A stretch of DNA of 64,000 bases from an uncultured Acetobacteraceae bacterium (GCA_903877125.1 CAIRCM010000087.1:24246-88245); one strand, 5' to 3'. Shown: positions 43,448-53,788, counted from the stretch's first letter. Notes: generated by a model not told the origin, from the letters alone. Made by a program: numbers and translations.

Positions 43448-46168
43448 TCATTGCCGTTGCAAGCGGTCAACGGCCGCGATCAGGGCGTCGTTGATCGACG
43501 CGGGGGGCAAGCCCAATGGGAACAGGAAACCCCGCCCGGTCGCGCGTATTCTGTCCGCTGGCGCCCCGAGATCGAACGCCGCCACCGGCAGCCCTGCCTG
43601 CCACAGTTCGCTGAGCGTCAAGCTCCAGGTCTCGGGCCACACCGACGGCAGAAAGCCCAACGTCGCGTTTTGCGCGCGTACCAGGTCCACGGCCTCCTCC
43701 GGCGCGTAGGTTCCGGTGATCATGACATGCCCGGTGCCCAGCAGTTCGCGATCGTTGGTCGTATCGCCCACCACGACGAACGCCAGAGCCAATCCTCGCG
43801 CCGCCGCATCGCGGGCACATGCCAGCAGCACATCGAAGCCCTTATGAGGCCCAATCCCGCCGAGGACGCATATCCTTCTGCTGCCTCGGGGCGCCGGCCT
43901 CGCGACAATGCGGGTGTCGTCGTCATGCGGCACGACCATGATCGGCAAATCGGGAAAATAACGTCGCATGCGAACCGCGGTGTCCGACGACGGTGCGAGC
44001 ACCCGCCGTGCCGCGGCGAGAAAGGCCGCCGAACGCCGGCGAAGCGCCGCGACGGTGATGTCTTCGCCAATCAGATTGCCGTTCACCGCGACACAGGTTT
44101 CGCACCCCGTGAGGTCCGGCTCCCCACAATACCGATTCTCGCGGTTGAGCAGTGCGATACGAGGGCAGACCCAGACATAGTCATGAATATGCACGTCATA
44201 GGGGACTGAAAGCCCGTGCACCGCATCGTAGATGCTGGGATCGTGTCCAAGTGTATGATGAATTTCGACCAGTTCCGGGCGTGTACCGTGAAGGAACCGC
44301 GCAAAAGCCGGCATTTCATCGGGCAGGGCAAATCGCAAATGTCGGTGCCCATCGACGGCTGTAGCCACGCCGCCACTCGGCAACGCCGCGGGAATGAGAA
44401 CGACGGGCCGGAATCCTTCCTCCCGGTATTTCTGGGCGGCAGCGTCGATCCGACGAGCGACGCCGCCGCCATCGGCATGCGTGATCAAGACGATCGAGCG
44501 CTCGCCCGGCAACGCCGCCGCATGCCAACGTGCGCTTTCGATACGGCGTTGCGCTGCGACCAGGCGGACATCGGTTGAAAAAAAATCGTCCCAATCCAGA
44601 AAATCCGGATACCGCTGACGGAGAATGTGCAAATTCCGGCGTCTTAGACTTTCACCCCCCGGTTCTAGATCGGTATCGGCGCCATGCGCGACAACGAGAT
44701 TCGGGATCGCAACGTGCCGCCATCCCGACCGGTGGGCGCGCAAACAGAAATCGGCGTCCGCACCCCAGCCCTGAGCGAATGTTGCCGCATCGAAAATCCC
44801 GATTTCGTCCAGACAGGCCCGTTTGATGTAAAGGCAGTGTGCCAAACCGTATGGGATATCGATGGCGCCACTATCGGTCTCCGATGAAGCCGGATGATTG
44901 GGCGGGATCGCGGTTCCCGGATACGCCCCCTCCCAGGAATCCACTGACAGCGGCATGACAGTCCCGATATCCGGGGCTGCATGAGCAGCACGTGCCAGAC
45001 AGTCAAGCCAGCCGGGCGGGAGCGCGAGGCCCGGGCGCAGCAACACGACATCGCAATCGCCACTCGTCGCGATGCCGGCGTTCGCAGCGGCAGCGAAGCC
45101 CTTGGGCCCATCGTAAGGCACCTGTTCAACCCGCCCGCCCGGCACAATGCCGGCGGCAATATCCAGGGCGGTGGCCACGACGATCACCCGAACCGCCGCG
45201 GCGCATCCCGCGGCCACCGTCTCGGCGTAGCCGAGCGCCTGGGTCCGGTCCTGAAGCGCCGGGATGATCACCGTTATGGCGCGTGGGTCGGTCGCCCGTT
45301 TCACAGATGCTATGGGAAAGGCGAGCGTCGTCGCCCTTTGTGAAACCGGACTGCCCAAAAGATCGACGCCGTCGCGCCCTACGACTCTGAGCGGTTCCTC
45401 GAACCCGCCCAATCGGGCCACATTCAGCCGAAATCCCCAAGGGGCTACCCCGCCTGGGGGCCTCGCGATTGCGACCGCCCCGGTCGAACACGCGATTTTT
45501 CCAACCACACGGCCGGTTCCATCGATCAATGTAAGTCTTGGCCTGGCTCCCGGATCGCTCGGGTGCATCGCCCAGCCCTGAATCACCCCGCCGCTTCGCT
45601 CGACATACCCAACCGTTCGCGCGATCGCGGCCACGTCGATCGGGCTGCCCAGCAGGTGGCGCCCGTCCGTGGTGACCGAGATCCGCCGCGTCTTCGACCA
45701 CGTGACGCGAGTCGGGGGGCGAGCGACCACGCGCCCGTCGACCGATATCTCGACATCGCCATCCGCGCCAACGACCAGGCGACCCGATCCCAGCAAACCG
45801 CACCAACCCGCGTGACCAAGGTTGCGAACCACCGCCTCCGCCGCCGACCGGACGGAATCCTGAAGCGCATGGCCGCGCAAAGCGTGTCCGATGGAACCGG
45901 CGGCCCCGTCCTCATCGCCCAAGCGGAGACATGCTGTACTCAGTCCGATCCAGGCCTCGCGCAAATCGACTTTCGTCGCGATCGCGCGAAACAGCGCCCG
46001 TGCTCGGCGGTCGTCGTATTCAAGACATACCGTTGCCAGAGTAAGGGCGATTTGCGGGGCTGAGGGAACAAGTCGGTGTGCCCGCTCGAACCACTGGATC
46101 GCCAACGCGCGGTCGTTCGCCCGCAAGGCCTCGAACCCGCGACGGTGCGCCTCACGCGCCAAAACCAC
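43448..46168 (-). CDS. Large multi-domain glycosyltransferase (TPR-GT2-GT4)
   Basis: About 906 aa if GTG 46168 is the start; an open frame reaches 46303 but its first part overlaps the Sel1 gene, and a start just after 46222 is possible. Order: TPR-like repeats (ALAIQWFERAHRLVPSAPQI), a beta domain with GGVIQGWAMHPSDPGARPRL, a GT2 fold (VIIPALQDRTQ, later GWGADADFCLRAHRSGW), then a GT4 fold with GGIGPHKGFDVLL and a donor loop SVWPETWSLTLSELWQAG. The chain likely builds a surface or protein-linked glycan. Both folds look intact. Confidence 0.8.
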   Translation of the reverse strand: MVLAREAHRRGFEALRANDRALAIQWFERAHRLVPSAPQIALTLATVCLEYDDRRARALFRAIATKVDLREAWIGLSTACLRLGDEDGAAGSIGHALRGHALQDSVRSAAEAVVRNLGHAGWCGLLGSGRLVVGADGDVEISVDGRVVARPPTRVTWSKTRRISVTTDGRHLLGSPIDVAAIARTVGYVERSGGVIQGWAMHPSDPGARPRLTLIDGTGRVVGKIACSTGAVAIARPPGGVAPWGFRLNVARLGGFEEPLRVVGRDGVDLLGSPVSQRATTLAFPIASVKRATDPRAITVIIPALQDRTQALGYAETVAAGCAAAVRVIVVATALDIAAGIVPGGRVEQVPYDGPKGFAAAANAGIATSGDCDVVLLRPGLALPPGWLDCLARAAHAAPDIGTVMPLSVDSWEGAYPGTAIPPNHPASSETDSGAIDIPYGLAHCLYIKRACLDEIGIFDAATFAQGWGADADFCLRAHRSGWRHVAIPNLVVAHGADTDLEPGGESLRRRNLHILRQRYPDFLDWDDFFSTDVRLVAAQRRIESARWHAAALPGERSIVLITHADGGGVARRIDAAAQKYREEGFRPVVLIPAALPSGGVATAVDGHRHLRFALPDEMPAFARFLHGTRPELVEIHHTLGHDPSIYDAVHGLSVPYDVHIHDYVWVCPRIALLNRENRYCGEPDLTGCETCVAVNGNLIGEDITVAALRRRSAAFLAAARRVLAPSSDTAVRMRRYFPDLPIMVVPHDDDTRIVARPAPRGSRRICVLGGIGPHKGFDVLLACARDAAARGLALAFVVVGDTTNDRELLGTGHVMITGTYAPEEAVDLVRAQNATLGFLPSVWPETWSLTLSELWQAGLPVAAFDLGAPADRIRATGRGFLFPLGLPPASINDALIAAVDRLQRQ

Positions 46169-46221
46169 GGCCTGGGGTTCGGCGTCGGCCGGGGAATCAA
46201 ACGTGTTCTGCGCCCACGCGA

Positions 46222-47973
46222 TCAGTTGCCGACTTCCGCTGACAAGGCCGCGATGTCGGCCCGCACATCGTCCAGCCCCTGCGCCAGCGCGCGTTCGAAC
46301 CACATGCGTGCCTGCTCGATGTCCCGGGTACCCGCGAGGTTCCGTGCCAAATAGCGCCCCAGCATCATTTGCGCATGTGCGTGCCCCCGCTCAGCGGCGG
46401 ACCGGAACCACTTTTCGGCGGTTGCGCGATCTGTCGGCACCTCGTGGCCTCCCCCGTTCATGGCGCCGACCGCGAACATTGCCCCGACATGTCCCAGATC
46501 GGCAGCGCGCTGGAATTTCTGCAAAGCGCCCGGGTGATCTTTCGCACCACCCCGTCCGGTAAGCATCATATCGGCCAGCAGCGTCAGTGCCTCCGTCATA
46601 TCGGCACTCGCGGCCTTTGCGACCCAGGCCCGCCCTTCTTCCAAGTCCTGTTCGACGCCGCGTCCCTCGATATACATGCGGCCGAGCCAGTATTGAGCGT
46701 TTACGACCGAGTCGGACGCCTTGCGGAGCCATTCGGCGGCCTTCCGCTCGTCCTTCTCGATACCGATGCCTTCCGCGAGGCAAACGCCGAAGTTGAACGC
46801 TGCCACCGGGTCGCCAGCCGCCGCTGCCTGCTCGAACCAGGTGCGGGTCCGATGCGAATCCTGCTCGTTGCCCTCTCCTTTCAACAGCAGATTACCGATG
46901 TCGACATGGGCTTCCTTGTCGCCGCTTTCCGCCGAGACCCGTAACCATTGTGTTGCCTCGGCGTGGTCGCGCGGCACACCGGCTCCGGTCATGTAGAGCA
47001 TTGCCAACGCGCGGGCGGCGCCACGATGACCGGCCTCTGCCGCCCGGCGAAACCACATGGCGGCTTCCGCGTAATTCGGGGGCAGGGCGCCACCGGCCGC
47101 ATAGAGGTCGCCGACGACGGCCGCTGCCTCCGCATCGCCTGCCAACGCGGCCCGCCGAAGCCACGCCTCACCTTCCTGCGCGTTCGCCGGAACACCCAGT
47201 CCCTTCACCAGCGCGAAGCCCCAGCGGGCCTGTCCGCTGCGATGCCCCTTAATCGCGGATTGCCGGTAATACTCGGTCGCGAGCGCGTTATCCTGTTGGA
47301 CTCCGATCCCCCGATCGCACAACATTCCGTAAAGATAGAGGGCCGTCGCCAACCCTTGATCGGCAGCAAGACGCAGGTGGCGTACCAACTCGTCCTGCGT
47401 GCCAGCCGCCGATGCGTCACGGGCGAGCACCAGGGCATAGCCCAGATGCCCCTGGGCGCAATTGCCTTCCGCCGATTTCTTGTACCAGCGGTCGGCCTCA
47501 GGCACATCGCGGAGGTCTTCGGGCCCGGAACCCAGAATGAAGGCCAACAATGCCTGACCTTCAGCGGAGCCAGCTTCGGCTGCTTTGCGTGCCCATTTGG
47601 CGGCATTGGGGAAATCTGGCGCGTTTTGAGCCGACCCACCAAACAACGACCCGGTCGCGGGCGCTCCGCCGGTGGCGAAGCCGTCAGCCAAACCGTGCAG
47701 CAGCATTGTCGCCAGCACGACCTGTGCCTCGACATGCCCGTGGCTCGCTGCCCGCTCCAACCAACGCACAGCGTTCGGGCGGCTGGGAGGGACGCCAACG
47801 CCCTCCAGATAGCAACGGCCTACCCGATATTCCGCCTCCTTGACGCCCGCTTGCGCGGCGCGGGCAAGGAGTGGAAATGCGCGTTTGGCGTCATTGCGTT
47901 CCAGCAAGCTGGCGCCGCGACGATACGCCGCCGCCGGCGAAAGTATTGACCTCAGACCATCGAACATCGGCAT
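46222..47973 (-). CDS. Sel1-repeat (SLR) protein
   Basis: 583 aa made almost wholly of about 36-residue Sel1 units, e.g. AVRWLERAASHGHVEAQVVL, ATEYYRQSAIKGHRSGQARW and GRGVEQDLEEGRAWVAKAAS. Such solenoids bind proteins, often as adaptors at secretion or signalling complexes. No signal peptide is seen, so it is probably cytoplasmic. It follows the HlyD gene by 33 bases and overlaps the region upstream of the large glycosyltransferase, suggesting a scaffold role for that locus. Confidence 0.9.
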   Translation of the reverse strand: MPMFDGLRSILSPAAAYRRGASLLERNDAKRAFPLLARAAQAGVKEAEYRVGRCYLEGVGVPPSRPNAVRWLERAASHGHVEAQVVLATMLLHGLADGFATGGAPATGSLFGGSAQNAPDFPNAAKWARKAAEAGSAEGQALLAFILGSGPEDLRDVPEADRWYKKSAEGNCAQGHLGYALVLARDASAAGTQDELVRHLRLAADQGLATALYLYGMLCDRGIGVQQDNALATEYYRQSAIKGHRSGQARWGFALVKGLGVPANAQEGEAWLRRAALAGDAEAAAVVGDLYAAGGALPPNYAEAAMWFRRAAEAGHRGAARALAMLYMTGAGVPRDHAEATQWLRVSAESGDKEAHVDIGNLLLKGEGNEQDSHRTRTWFEQAAAAGDPVAAFNFGVCLAEGIGIEKDERKAAEWLRKASDSVVNAQYWLGRMYIEGRGVEQDLEEGRAWVAKAASADMTEALTLLADMMLTGRGGAKDHPGALQKFQRAADLGHVGAMFAVGAMNGGGHEVPTDRATAEKWFRSAAERGHAHAQMMLGRYLARNLAGTRDIEQARMWFERALAQGLDDVRADIAALSAEVGN

Positions 47974-48006
47974 GTGACCGTCAGCCTATGGATGTCGTTC
48001 GGGTCT

Positions 48007-49422
48007 TCAGGGTTCACGCATGGCCTCGGTGGCGAGCGGTGCGAACTTTCCGAAGAGGTATCCCATGATGGACCGCTTCCCGACCAGAATATCCGCGGTG
48101 ACCGCCATGCCTGGCATCAGGTGGAAGCCCTTGGGAATATCGTGCAGCTTCACTTCGTCGAGGCTTACGCGGGCGCGGTACCAAATGCCTGTCGCGGACC
48201 CCGTTGGAGGCATCGGCACCGATCCGGTCGGATTCCGTTGTTCGTCCTGCTGGGTAAAGCTGTCCGGGCTGATCACCCGAACGACGCCGTGCGCCATACC
48301 ATACTGAGAGTAGGGAAAGGTATCGAACTTGACCGCCACCGGGTCCTGCAAATGCACGTAACCGCTTTCCGCGCCGGAGATATTGATCTCAACTTCCAAC
48401 GGTGCATCGCTAGGTACGAGGCTGAACATCTGCTGCCCGGCGGTCACCACCGAACCAACCGAAATCTTGCCGATGCTCAGCACGGTAGCATCGCGGTCGG
48501 CACGCAGTTCCACCAGTTGTCGGCGAAGTTGAGCCTTGTTCAGCGACTCTCTCGCATCCGATAATTTTCCCGTGGTTTCAGCCAGTTTTTCGGCGAGATC
48601 GGCATGCCACGACTGCTCATAGCCGTTGCGCTCGGATGTCATCGCGGCGAAATCGCGCTCCGCGCCAATCTGGGCCTGCTGAGCAGCGTCGAGGCTACGT
48701 TGGACTTCCGCCCGTGAGTCCATCGCCGAGTAGGTGTTAAATTTGCTTCCGACATTCATGCGCTCCAGTTCCTTGCGCATTTGTTCGACCGTCACGGCGT
48801 ATTTCAGTCGATCTGTGTAAACGGCGACATCCGATTTGGCTTTCCGGATTGTCGCTGCGAGACTGTCCAATTTGTCCTGGTAATTCTGGATCTTGTAACG
48901 GTATTCCGACTGCCGCTGCGCGTAGATCGCCGCTTGCAGCGACAGGTTGGGATCGATGCCTGAATAAGTGAAGGGATGATTGTCCAACTCCGCCTGCATT
49001 CGCGACACCTGGGCCTGATACGTCGACACCTGCGCGGCCAACGCCCCCAAATCGGCCGCCGCGAACGTGGGGTCGAGTTTCGCGAGCAATTGGCCCGCAT
49101 GCACCGCCTCGCCCTCGTGCACTTCGATGGAGCGAACGATCGACGCCTCGAGCGGCTGCACCACGAGCGTCGCCGTCCGCGAGATCACACGGCCTTGCGT
49201 CGTGACGACCCTGTCGACCTTAATGACGGTCATCATTACGATGATGCTTATCACCATCGAAAAAATCGTCCAGGAGACGTATCGGGCGAACCGTGGCGTC
49301 TGGGCGTTAACGATCGCTGTCGAGGGCGATTGAAATTCGAGAATGATGGGAAGCGTCGGATCCGCGGCTTCGGTCAATGCGGACGATTGTCCCGACGACC
49401 GCTGGCTAGGAAGAAGCTGCAT
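48007..49422 (-). CDS. HlyD-family type I secretion membrane fusion protein
   Basis: 471 aa from ATG 49422, within the last codons of the ABC gene. One membrane segment at about 48-68 (FSMVISIIVMMTVI), a beta/lipoyl start VVQPLEASIVRSIEVHEGEA, a long coiled coil (about 150-330) and a lipoyl return VLSIGKISVGSVVTAGQQMF. It bridges the ABC transporter to an outer-membrane TolC-type channel, which is not in the window. Co-transcribed with the ATPase. Confidence 0.9.
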   Translation of the reverse strand: MQLLPSQRSSGQSSALTEAADPTLPIILEFQSPSTAIVNAQTPRFARYVSWTIFSMVISIIVMMTVIKVDRVVTTQGRVISRTATLVVQPLEASIVRSIEVHEGEAVHAGQLLAKLDPTFAAADLGALAAQVSTYQAQVSRMQAELDNHPFTYSGIDPNLSLQAAIYAQRQSEYRYKIQNYQDKLDSLAATIRKAKSDVAVYTDRLKYAVTVEQMRKELERMNVGSKFNTYSAMDSRAEVQRSLDAAQQAQIGAERDFAAMTSERNGYEQSWHADLAEKLAETTGKLSDARESLNKAQLRRQLVELRADRDATVLSIGKISVGSVVTAGQQMFSLVPSDAPLEVEINISGAESGYVHLQDPVAVKFDTFPYSQYGMAHGVVRVISPDSFTQQDEQRNPTGSVPMPPTGSATGIWYRARVSLDEVKLHDIPKGFHLMPGMAVTADILVGKRSIMGYLFGKFAPLATEAMREP

Positions 49423-51724
49423 TGCGAGCTCCCGGCTTATCGAGATGGCGGTTCTGCTGTGCCCAGAGCTGCCGGTAGACCGAACAGCGCTCAAGCAGCA
49501 CCTCATGCGGCGCGATATCGAGCAACTGCCCCTTGTCGAGAACCATGATCTGATCGCAATCCACCAGCGACGACAGGCGATGCGACACGATGAACATCGT
49601 GCGGCCGCGCGCGATTCGAAGCAGGTTGGCGTTCACCAGGGCCTCGCTCTCGGGGTCGAGTGCGCTGGTCGCTTCATCGAGGATCAATATCCTGGGATCG
49701 GTGATGACCGCGCGGGCGATCGCCAGACGCTGCCTCTGACCGCCGGAAAGGTTCGGCGACCCCTCTTCGATGTAAGTCTCGTAGCCGTTCGGCATACGCT
49801 CGATAAATTCCTCGGCGCCCGCCAGCCGCGCCGCTCGGATGGCATCGTCCAGGGTCAGGCCCGGTCGCCCGGCGAGGATGTTGTCGCGGATCGAACCGCG
49901 AAACAGGAAGTTCTCCTGTAGCACGACCCCAAAGCTGGATCGCAGGTGGCGCAGATTGATCGCCCGCAGATCCGCGCCGTCGATCTTCACGAAGCCCGAA
50001 TACTCGCGGTTGATCCCCTGCAGCAGGCGCGTGATCGTCGACTTGCCGGAGCCGGAGCGCCCAACCAGCCCGAGCATGGTACCGGCGGGAATGTCGAACG
50101 ATATCTTGTTCAGTGCGGGCACCTTCGTGCCGGGATAGGTGAAGGTGACATCCTCGAAGGCCACCGCACCGGAAAATCTTGGCCGCACGCCCGTGCCGGC
50201 GTTGTCGATTTCCAATGGACGATTCAACACGTCGGCCGCTTGCCCCATCGCGCCGCCGACCTCTTCCCACTCCTCGATCAATCGAGCGAGGCCCACCAGA
50301 GGCGTGCTGACGCGCTGGGACAGCATCATGAAGGCGAACAAGCCGCCAATGGCGACCCCGGTGTCGTCCGCCAGCGCCATATAGGCGCCGATCATCACGA
50401 TACCCACCCACATGAACCGTTCGATGGGTGTCACGAGCGTTTGCGGCCAACTGGACAACTTTCCAAAAGCAAGCCGCCATTTGCCGACTTCTGCCACGCG
50501 CTCGTCCCACTGCGCTTTGCGCTGTGGTTCCAGGGCCAGGGATTTCACGGTCTTGATGCCGAAAATCGTCTCGCCCAAGGTCGCGGATTTGTTTGTTTCG
50601 GCGGTAATGACCCGCCCGAAGATCATGCGCATCGGGCGCAAATAAGCGAGGATGATCAGCATGATCAGGGCGGAGCACACAACGACGATCCAAGCCAGTG
50701 TCGCGTTCAGCCAGAACAGAATCGGGGCGAGCACCGCCAGCGTGATCAGGTCGAGGAAGGTGGACATCAGCTTGCCGGTAATGAACTGCCGGACCTGATG
50801 AACCTGGGTGATCTTGTACATCGTCTCACCCGCCGGATGGCGCTCGAAGTAGTCGAGCGGCAACCGAATCAGCCGGTTGAAGACGTGCAAATTAAGCTTC
50901 GCATCGACCCGGACACCGACAATCAGCATGATCAGGCGGCGCGCGTGACCGAGCAGCGTCTCATAAAGAATCATGATCGCCAGGATCGTGGAAATGAGCG
51001 CCAGGGTTGAATAGCTGCGATAGGTCATGACCTTGTCGATCACTGTCATGACCATCAGCGGCGGAAAAATCGTCAGGAAGCTCAGCGCCACGGAGGCGAC
51101 GAAGAGGTCCCGGAGGGATTTGCCCTCCAGCATGACAAGGCCAAACAGCGACCGCAGGGTAAAGGGCGGGTCAGCGTCGGCATGACCGCGTTGGGCCCGA
51201 ACCAGAATGGCCTCACCGTTCCAGACCTCGGACAACCGCATCTCGTCGACCGGCACCGGCGGATCCGCTTCCGGGGCCCGCGGATCGCGCACCATAACAA
51301 TCTTGTGCTCGGGGTTTGCCCCAATCAGCAGGCCGGCGGTACCATCGTTGAACAGCAACACCACCGGACCCGCACCCTGCAGGCCCATGAGATGGCGCCA
51401 CCGCAGGCGCACCGCGCGCGACCACATGCCGGCGCCCTGCGCCCAGGTCGACAGTGCGGCCGCGTTGGGGGCCGTCTCGCCCCCTTCGCCACGATAGTCG
51501 ATCGGGTCGAGTTCCAGGCCGTAATAGCGGCCGGCCATCATCATCGCCAAAAGGCGCGGATGGATCGGACCCGAACGTGGCGCGTCCGCACCCGTCGACA
51601 TACCGGTTGAGCCACCGTCGCCGCCCGTCTGCCCGACAGGCCCGCCCGGCTGTCTACCAAGCCAGGGCTGACCAGAAGAATGACCGTCAGAAATATCCAC
51701 AAGCAGACCCTTTTGGAGGCACAT
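49406..51724 (-). CDS. Type I secretion ABC transporter with degenerate peptidase-like domain
   Basis: About 772 aa if ATG 51724 is used; ATG 51601 (731 aa) is equally possible. The N-terminal 150 residues are a peptidase-C39-like domain without the Cys-His pair (RLLAMMMAGRYYG, WRHLMGLQGAGPVVLLFNDG), i.e. the CLD of HlyB-type exporters that bind RTX cargo. Then six membrane segments and an ABC domain: GRSGSGKST, LSGGQRQRL, ILILDEATSALD. Only the leader peptidase function looks lost, so cargo is probably exported without leader cleavage. No RTX protein is in the window. Confidence 0.88.
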   Translation of the reverse strand: MCLQKGLLVDISDGHSSGQPWLGRQPGGPVGQTGGDGGSTGMSTGADAPRSGPIHPRLLAMMMAGRYYGLELDPIDYRGEGGETAPNAAALSTWAQGAGMWSRAVRLRWRHLMGLQGAGPVVLLFNDGTAGLLIGANPEHKIVMVRDPRAPEADPPVPVDEMRLSEVWNGEAILVRAQRGHADADPPFTLRSLFGLVMLEGKSLRDLFVASVALSFLTIFPPLMVMTVIDKVMTYRSYSTLALISTILAIMILYETLLGHARRLIMLIVGVRVDAKLNLHVFNRLIRLPLDYFERHPAGETMYKITQVHQVRQFITGKLMSTFLDLITLAVLAPILFWLNATLAWIVVVCSALIMLIILAYLRPMRMIFGRVITAETNKSATLGETIFGIKTVKSLALEPQRKAQWDERVAEVGKWRLAFGKLSSWPQTLVTPIERFMWVGIVMIGAYMALADDTGVAIGGLFAFMMLSQRVSTPLVGLARLIEEWEEVGGAMGQAADVLNRPLEIDNAGTGVRPRFSGAVAFEDVTFTYPGTKVPALNKISFDIPAGTMLGLVGRSGSGKSTITRLLQGINREYSGFVKIDGADLRAINLRHLRSSFGVVLQENFLFRGSIRDNILAGRPGLTLDDAIRAARLAGAEEFIERMPNGYETYIEEGSPNLSGGQRQRLAIARAVITDPRILILDEATSALDPESEALVNANLLRIARGRTMFIVSHRLSSLVDCDQIMVLDKGQLLDIAPHEVLLERCSVYRQLWAQQNRHLDKPGARNAASS

Positions 51725-52034
51725 CGGCCAGGGCCGATCCACCTCGATGTACGAGCCGCGGGTGAACCGCGGTGACTCCCCACATGGGCCATAGGCCGCA
51801 TGATCGCAACCGTAAGAGTGTCTGGCCTCAGCCCTTTGCCACCACGCGCATCTGGCGACAAAACACAACCTACCCTATGGCACAGGAGGACACAAAAACC
51901 AACGGCATCTTGTATTTTGAGACGTTCGGTCGCGCGTTTGTGTTTTGACAGACGCGGGTAACGAACGGTGATCACTCTAACCGTATCGACCCCGATGGTT
52001 TATGACACAGGCCCGATCGAAGGACAAACAGATC
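51725..52034. other. Intergenic region between secretion operon and amidase
   Basis: About 310 bases that must hold divergent promoters. A TTGACA lies at 51945-51950 on the plus strand, but no convincing -10 follows at 16-19 bases. AAGGA shortly before ATG 52035 is the amidase ribosome site. No protein-coding frame with family features was seen; if translation of the transporter starts at 51601 the gap is longer. Confidence 0.4.
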
Positions 52035-53225
52035 ATGGATATCGCTGACGACGTAGGCGCCTTCCTCCCCGGACCGCGCTTCGAGCATCCGCCGCTGGCC
52101 TCCGGCCGCCTGTCCGGGCTCACTTTCGCGGTCAAGGATCTGTTCGACATCGCAGGCGCGGTGACCACCTTTGGAAACCCTGACTGGGCGCGCACACACA
52201 AGCCCGCATCCGCCACGGCACCGATCGTGTCGACCTTGCTTCAGGCCGGCGGCCATCTGGCGGGGAAGACCAAAACCGTCGAACTCGCCTACGGCCTGAC
52301 AGGCGAAAATGTCTGGTACGGCACCCCGATCAACCCCGCCGCGCCGGATCGCTTCCCCGGAGGATCCAGTTGCGGTTCCGCGGCGGCCGTGGCTGCCCAA
52401 CTGGTGGACTTCGCCCTCGGTTCGGATACCGGCGGCTCCGTCCGTATCCCGGCGAGCTATTGCGGCCTGTTCGGGATTCGTCCGAGCGCCGGGGCCATCA
52501 GCCTGGCCGGCGCGTGCCCACTGGCGCCGAGCCTGGACACGCCCGGCTGGTTCGCGCGATCGGCTTCGCTATTGACCGCGGTTGGCGACGTCCTGCTTCC
52601 GGCCAACCGCCAAGGCGCGGACGGCCCATTGCTGCGCGTCGAAGAAGCATGGGTCAACGCACAACCGGAAGTCGCCGACACGTTGCGGCCGGCGCTGGAG
52701 AAGCTGGAACAGCTCCGCGGACGGGCGGTTGGGATTCGCCTTGTGCCCGAGGGGCTGTCGACGCTCTATAAACACTTTCGTGTCGTTCAGGCCGAAGAGG
52801 CCTGGGCCGCGCTGGGCGCTTGGGTCGAGACCGTAACCCCCAGTTTCGGACCCGGCGTTGCCGAACGTTTCGCAGCCGCTCGGACCACCAACCCGGCAGA
52901 TGCCGGCATCGGCCGAGGCTACCGACGCATGCTCCAAGCCCGTGTGCGCCCCATCCTCGCGGGTGGTGCTGTGCTGGTCTATCCGACAAGCCCTTGTCCC
53001 GCGCCGCTGCTGACCTCCCGCCAGGCCGAACAGGACGCAGTGCGCGAGGCAACCATGGGCGTCACCGCCATCGCCGGATTCTGCGGACTGCCGGAGGTCA
53101 CCTTGCCCGTCGCCGTCGTCGGCGGCGCGCCGGTCGGATTGTCGTTGGTGGCGGGGCAGGGGCAGGATCGGGCACTGCTGGCACTTGCGTGCGACGCCGC
53201 CGCGATTCTGGGGTTGCCCGTCTGA
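52035..53225 (+). CDS. Amidase (amidase-signature family)
   Basis: 396 aa from ATG 52035 (AAGGA upstream; an ATG 33 bases earlier is in frame but poorly placed). The Ser-cisSer-Lys triad is visible: Lys in FAVKDLFDI, and Ser residues in the GGSSCGSAAAVAAQLVDFAL segment and in SDTGGSVRIP. The chain is shorter than many amidases, since the middle region is compact. It hydrolyses small amides or similar compounds; substrate unknown. Followed by a GNAT and a permease gene with short gaps. Confidence 0.9.
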   Translation: MDIADDVGAFLPGPRFEHPPLASGRLSGLTFAVKDLFDIAGAVTTFGNPDWARTHKPASATAPIVSTLLQAGGHLAGKTKTVELAYGLTGENVWYGTPINPAAPDRFPGGSSCGSAAAVAAQLVDFALGSDTGGSVRIPASYCGLFGIRPSAGAISLAGACPLAPSLDTPGWFARSASLLTAVGDVLLPANRQGADGPLLRVEEAWVNAQPEVADTLRPALEKLEQLRGRAVGIRLVPEGLSTLYKHFRVVQAEEAWAALGAWVETVTPSFGPGVAERFAAARTTNPADAGIGRGYRRMLQARVRPILAGGAVLVYPTSPCPAPLLTSRQAEQDAVREATMGVTAIAGFCGLPEVTLPVAVVGGAPVGLSLVAGQGQDRALLALACDAAAILGLPV

Positions 53226-53269
53226 GACAATGACGAGCATTCTGCTTCCAGGTTGCGGGGGATTCGAAA

Positions 53270-53788
53270 ATGGACATTCGCGATGCCACGGAGGCGGATA
53301 TCCCTGCCATCCAGGCCATTTACGCGCATCACGTTCTGACCGGGACCGGCACGTTCGACGAAGTGCCGCCAACCATCGATGAAATGCGCGATAAATTTCG
53401 CAACGTCGTGGCGCGCGACTGGTGCTGGCTCGTCGCAACCGATGCAACCGGCGTGCTGGGTTATGCATACTACATCCAGTTTCGCGATCGCACCGCCTAT
53501 CGCTATTGCGTCGAGGACAGCATCTACATCCGCGAGGACGTTCGCGGGCAGGGCGTCGGTAAAGCCCTGGTTTCCGCGCTGATCGAGCACGCGACCGCGC
53601 GCGGAATGCGGCAAATGATCGCGGTGATCGGCGATTCGGAGAATGTCGGCTCGATCGGCGTGCATGCCAGTCTCGGTTTCCACATGGTCGGAACGCTGCG
53701 CACCGTCGGGGTTAAATTCGGCCGGTGGCTCGATGTCGTATCCATGCAGCGGGCGCTGGGCCGCGGTGATGCGAACGTGCCCGATTGA
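53270..53788 (+). CDS. GNAT N-acetyltransferase (phosphinothricin-acetyltransferase-like)
   Basis: 172 aa. It starts DIRDATEADIPAIQAIYAHH and has the acetyl-CoA loop EDVRGQGVGKAL (about 90-101), then SIGVHASLGFHMVGTLR. This matches the PAT/MnaT subgroup, which acetylates L-amino-acid analogues such as methionine sulfoximine or phosphinothricin. The stop is immediately followed by the permease ATG, so the two are coupled. Confidence 0.9.
   Translation: MDIRDATEADIPAIQAIYAHHVLTGTGTFDEVPPTIDEMRDKFRNVVARDWCWLVATDATGVLGYAYYIQFRDRTAYRYCVEDSIYIREDVRGQGVGKALVSALIEHATARGMRQMIAVIGDSENVGSIGVHASLGFHMVGTLRTVGVKFGRWLDVVSMQRALGRGDANVPD

Noticed and set aside
51945..51973. TTGACA as amidase promoter
   Set aside because: No acceptable -10 box at 16-19 bases downstream.
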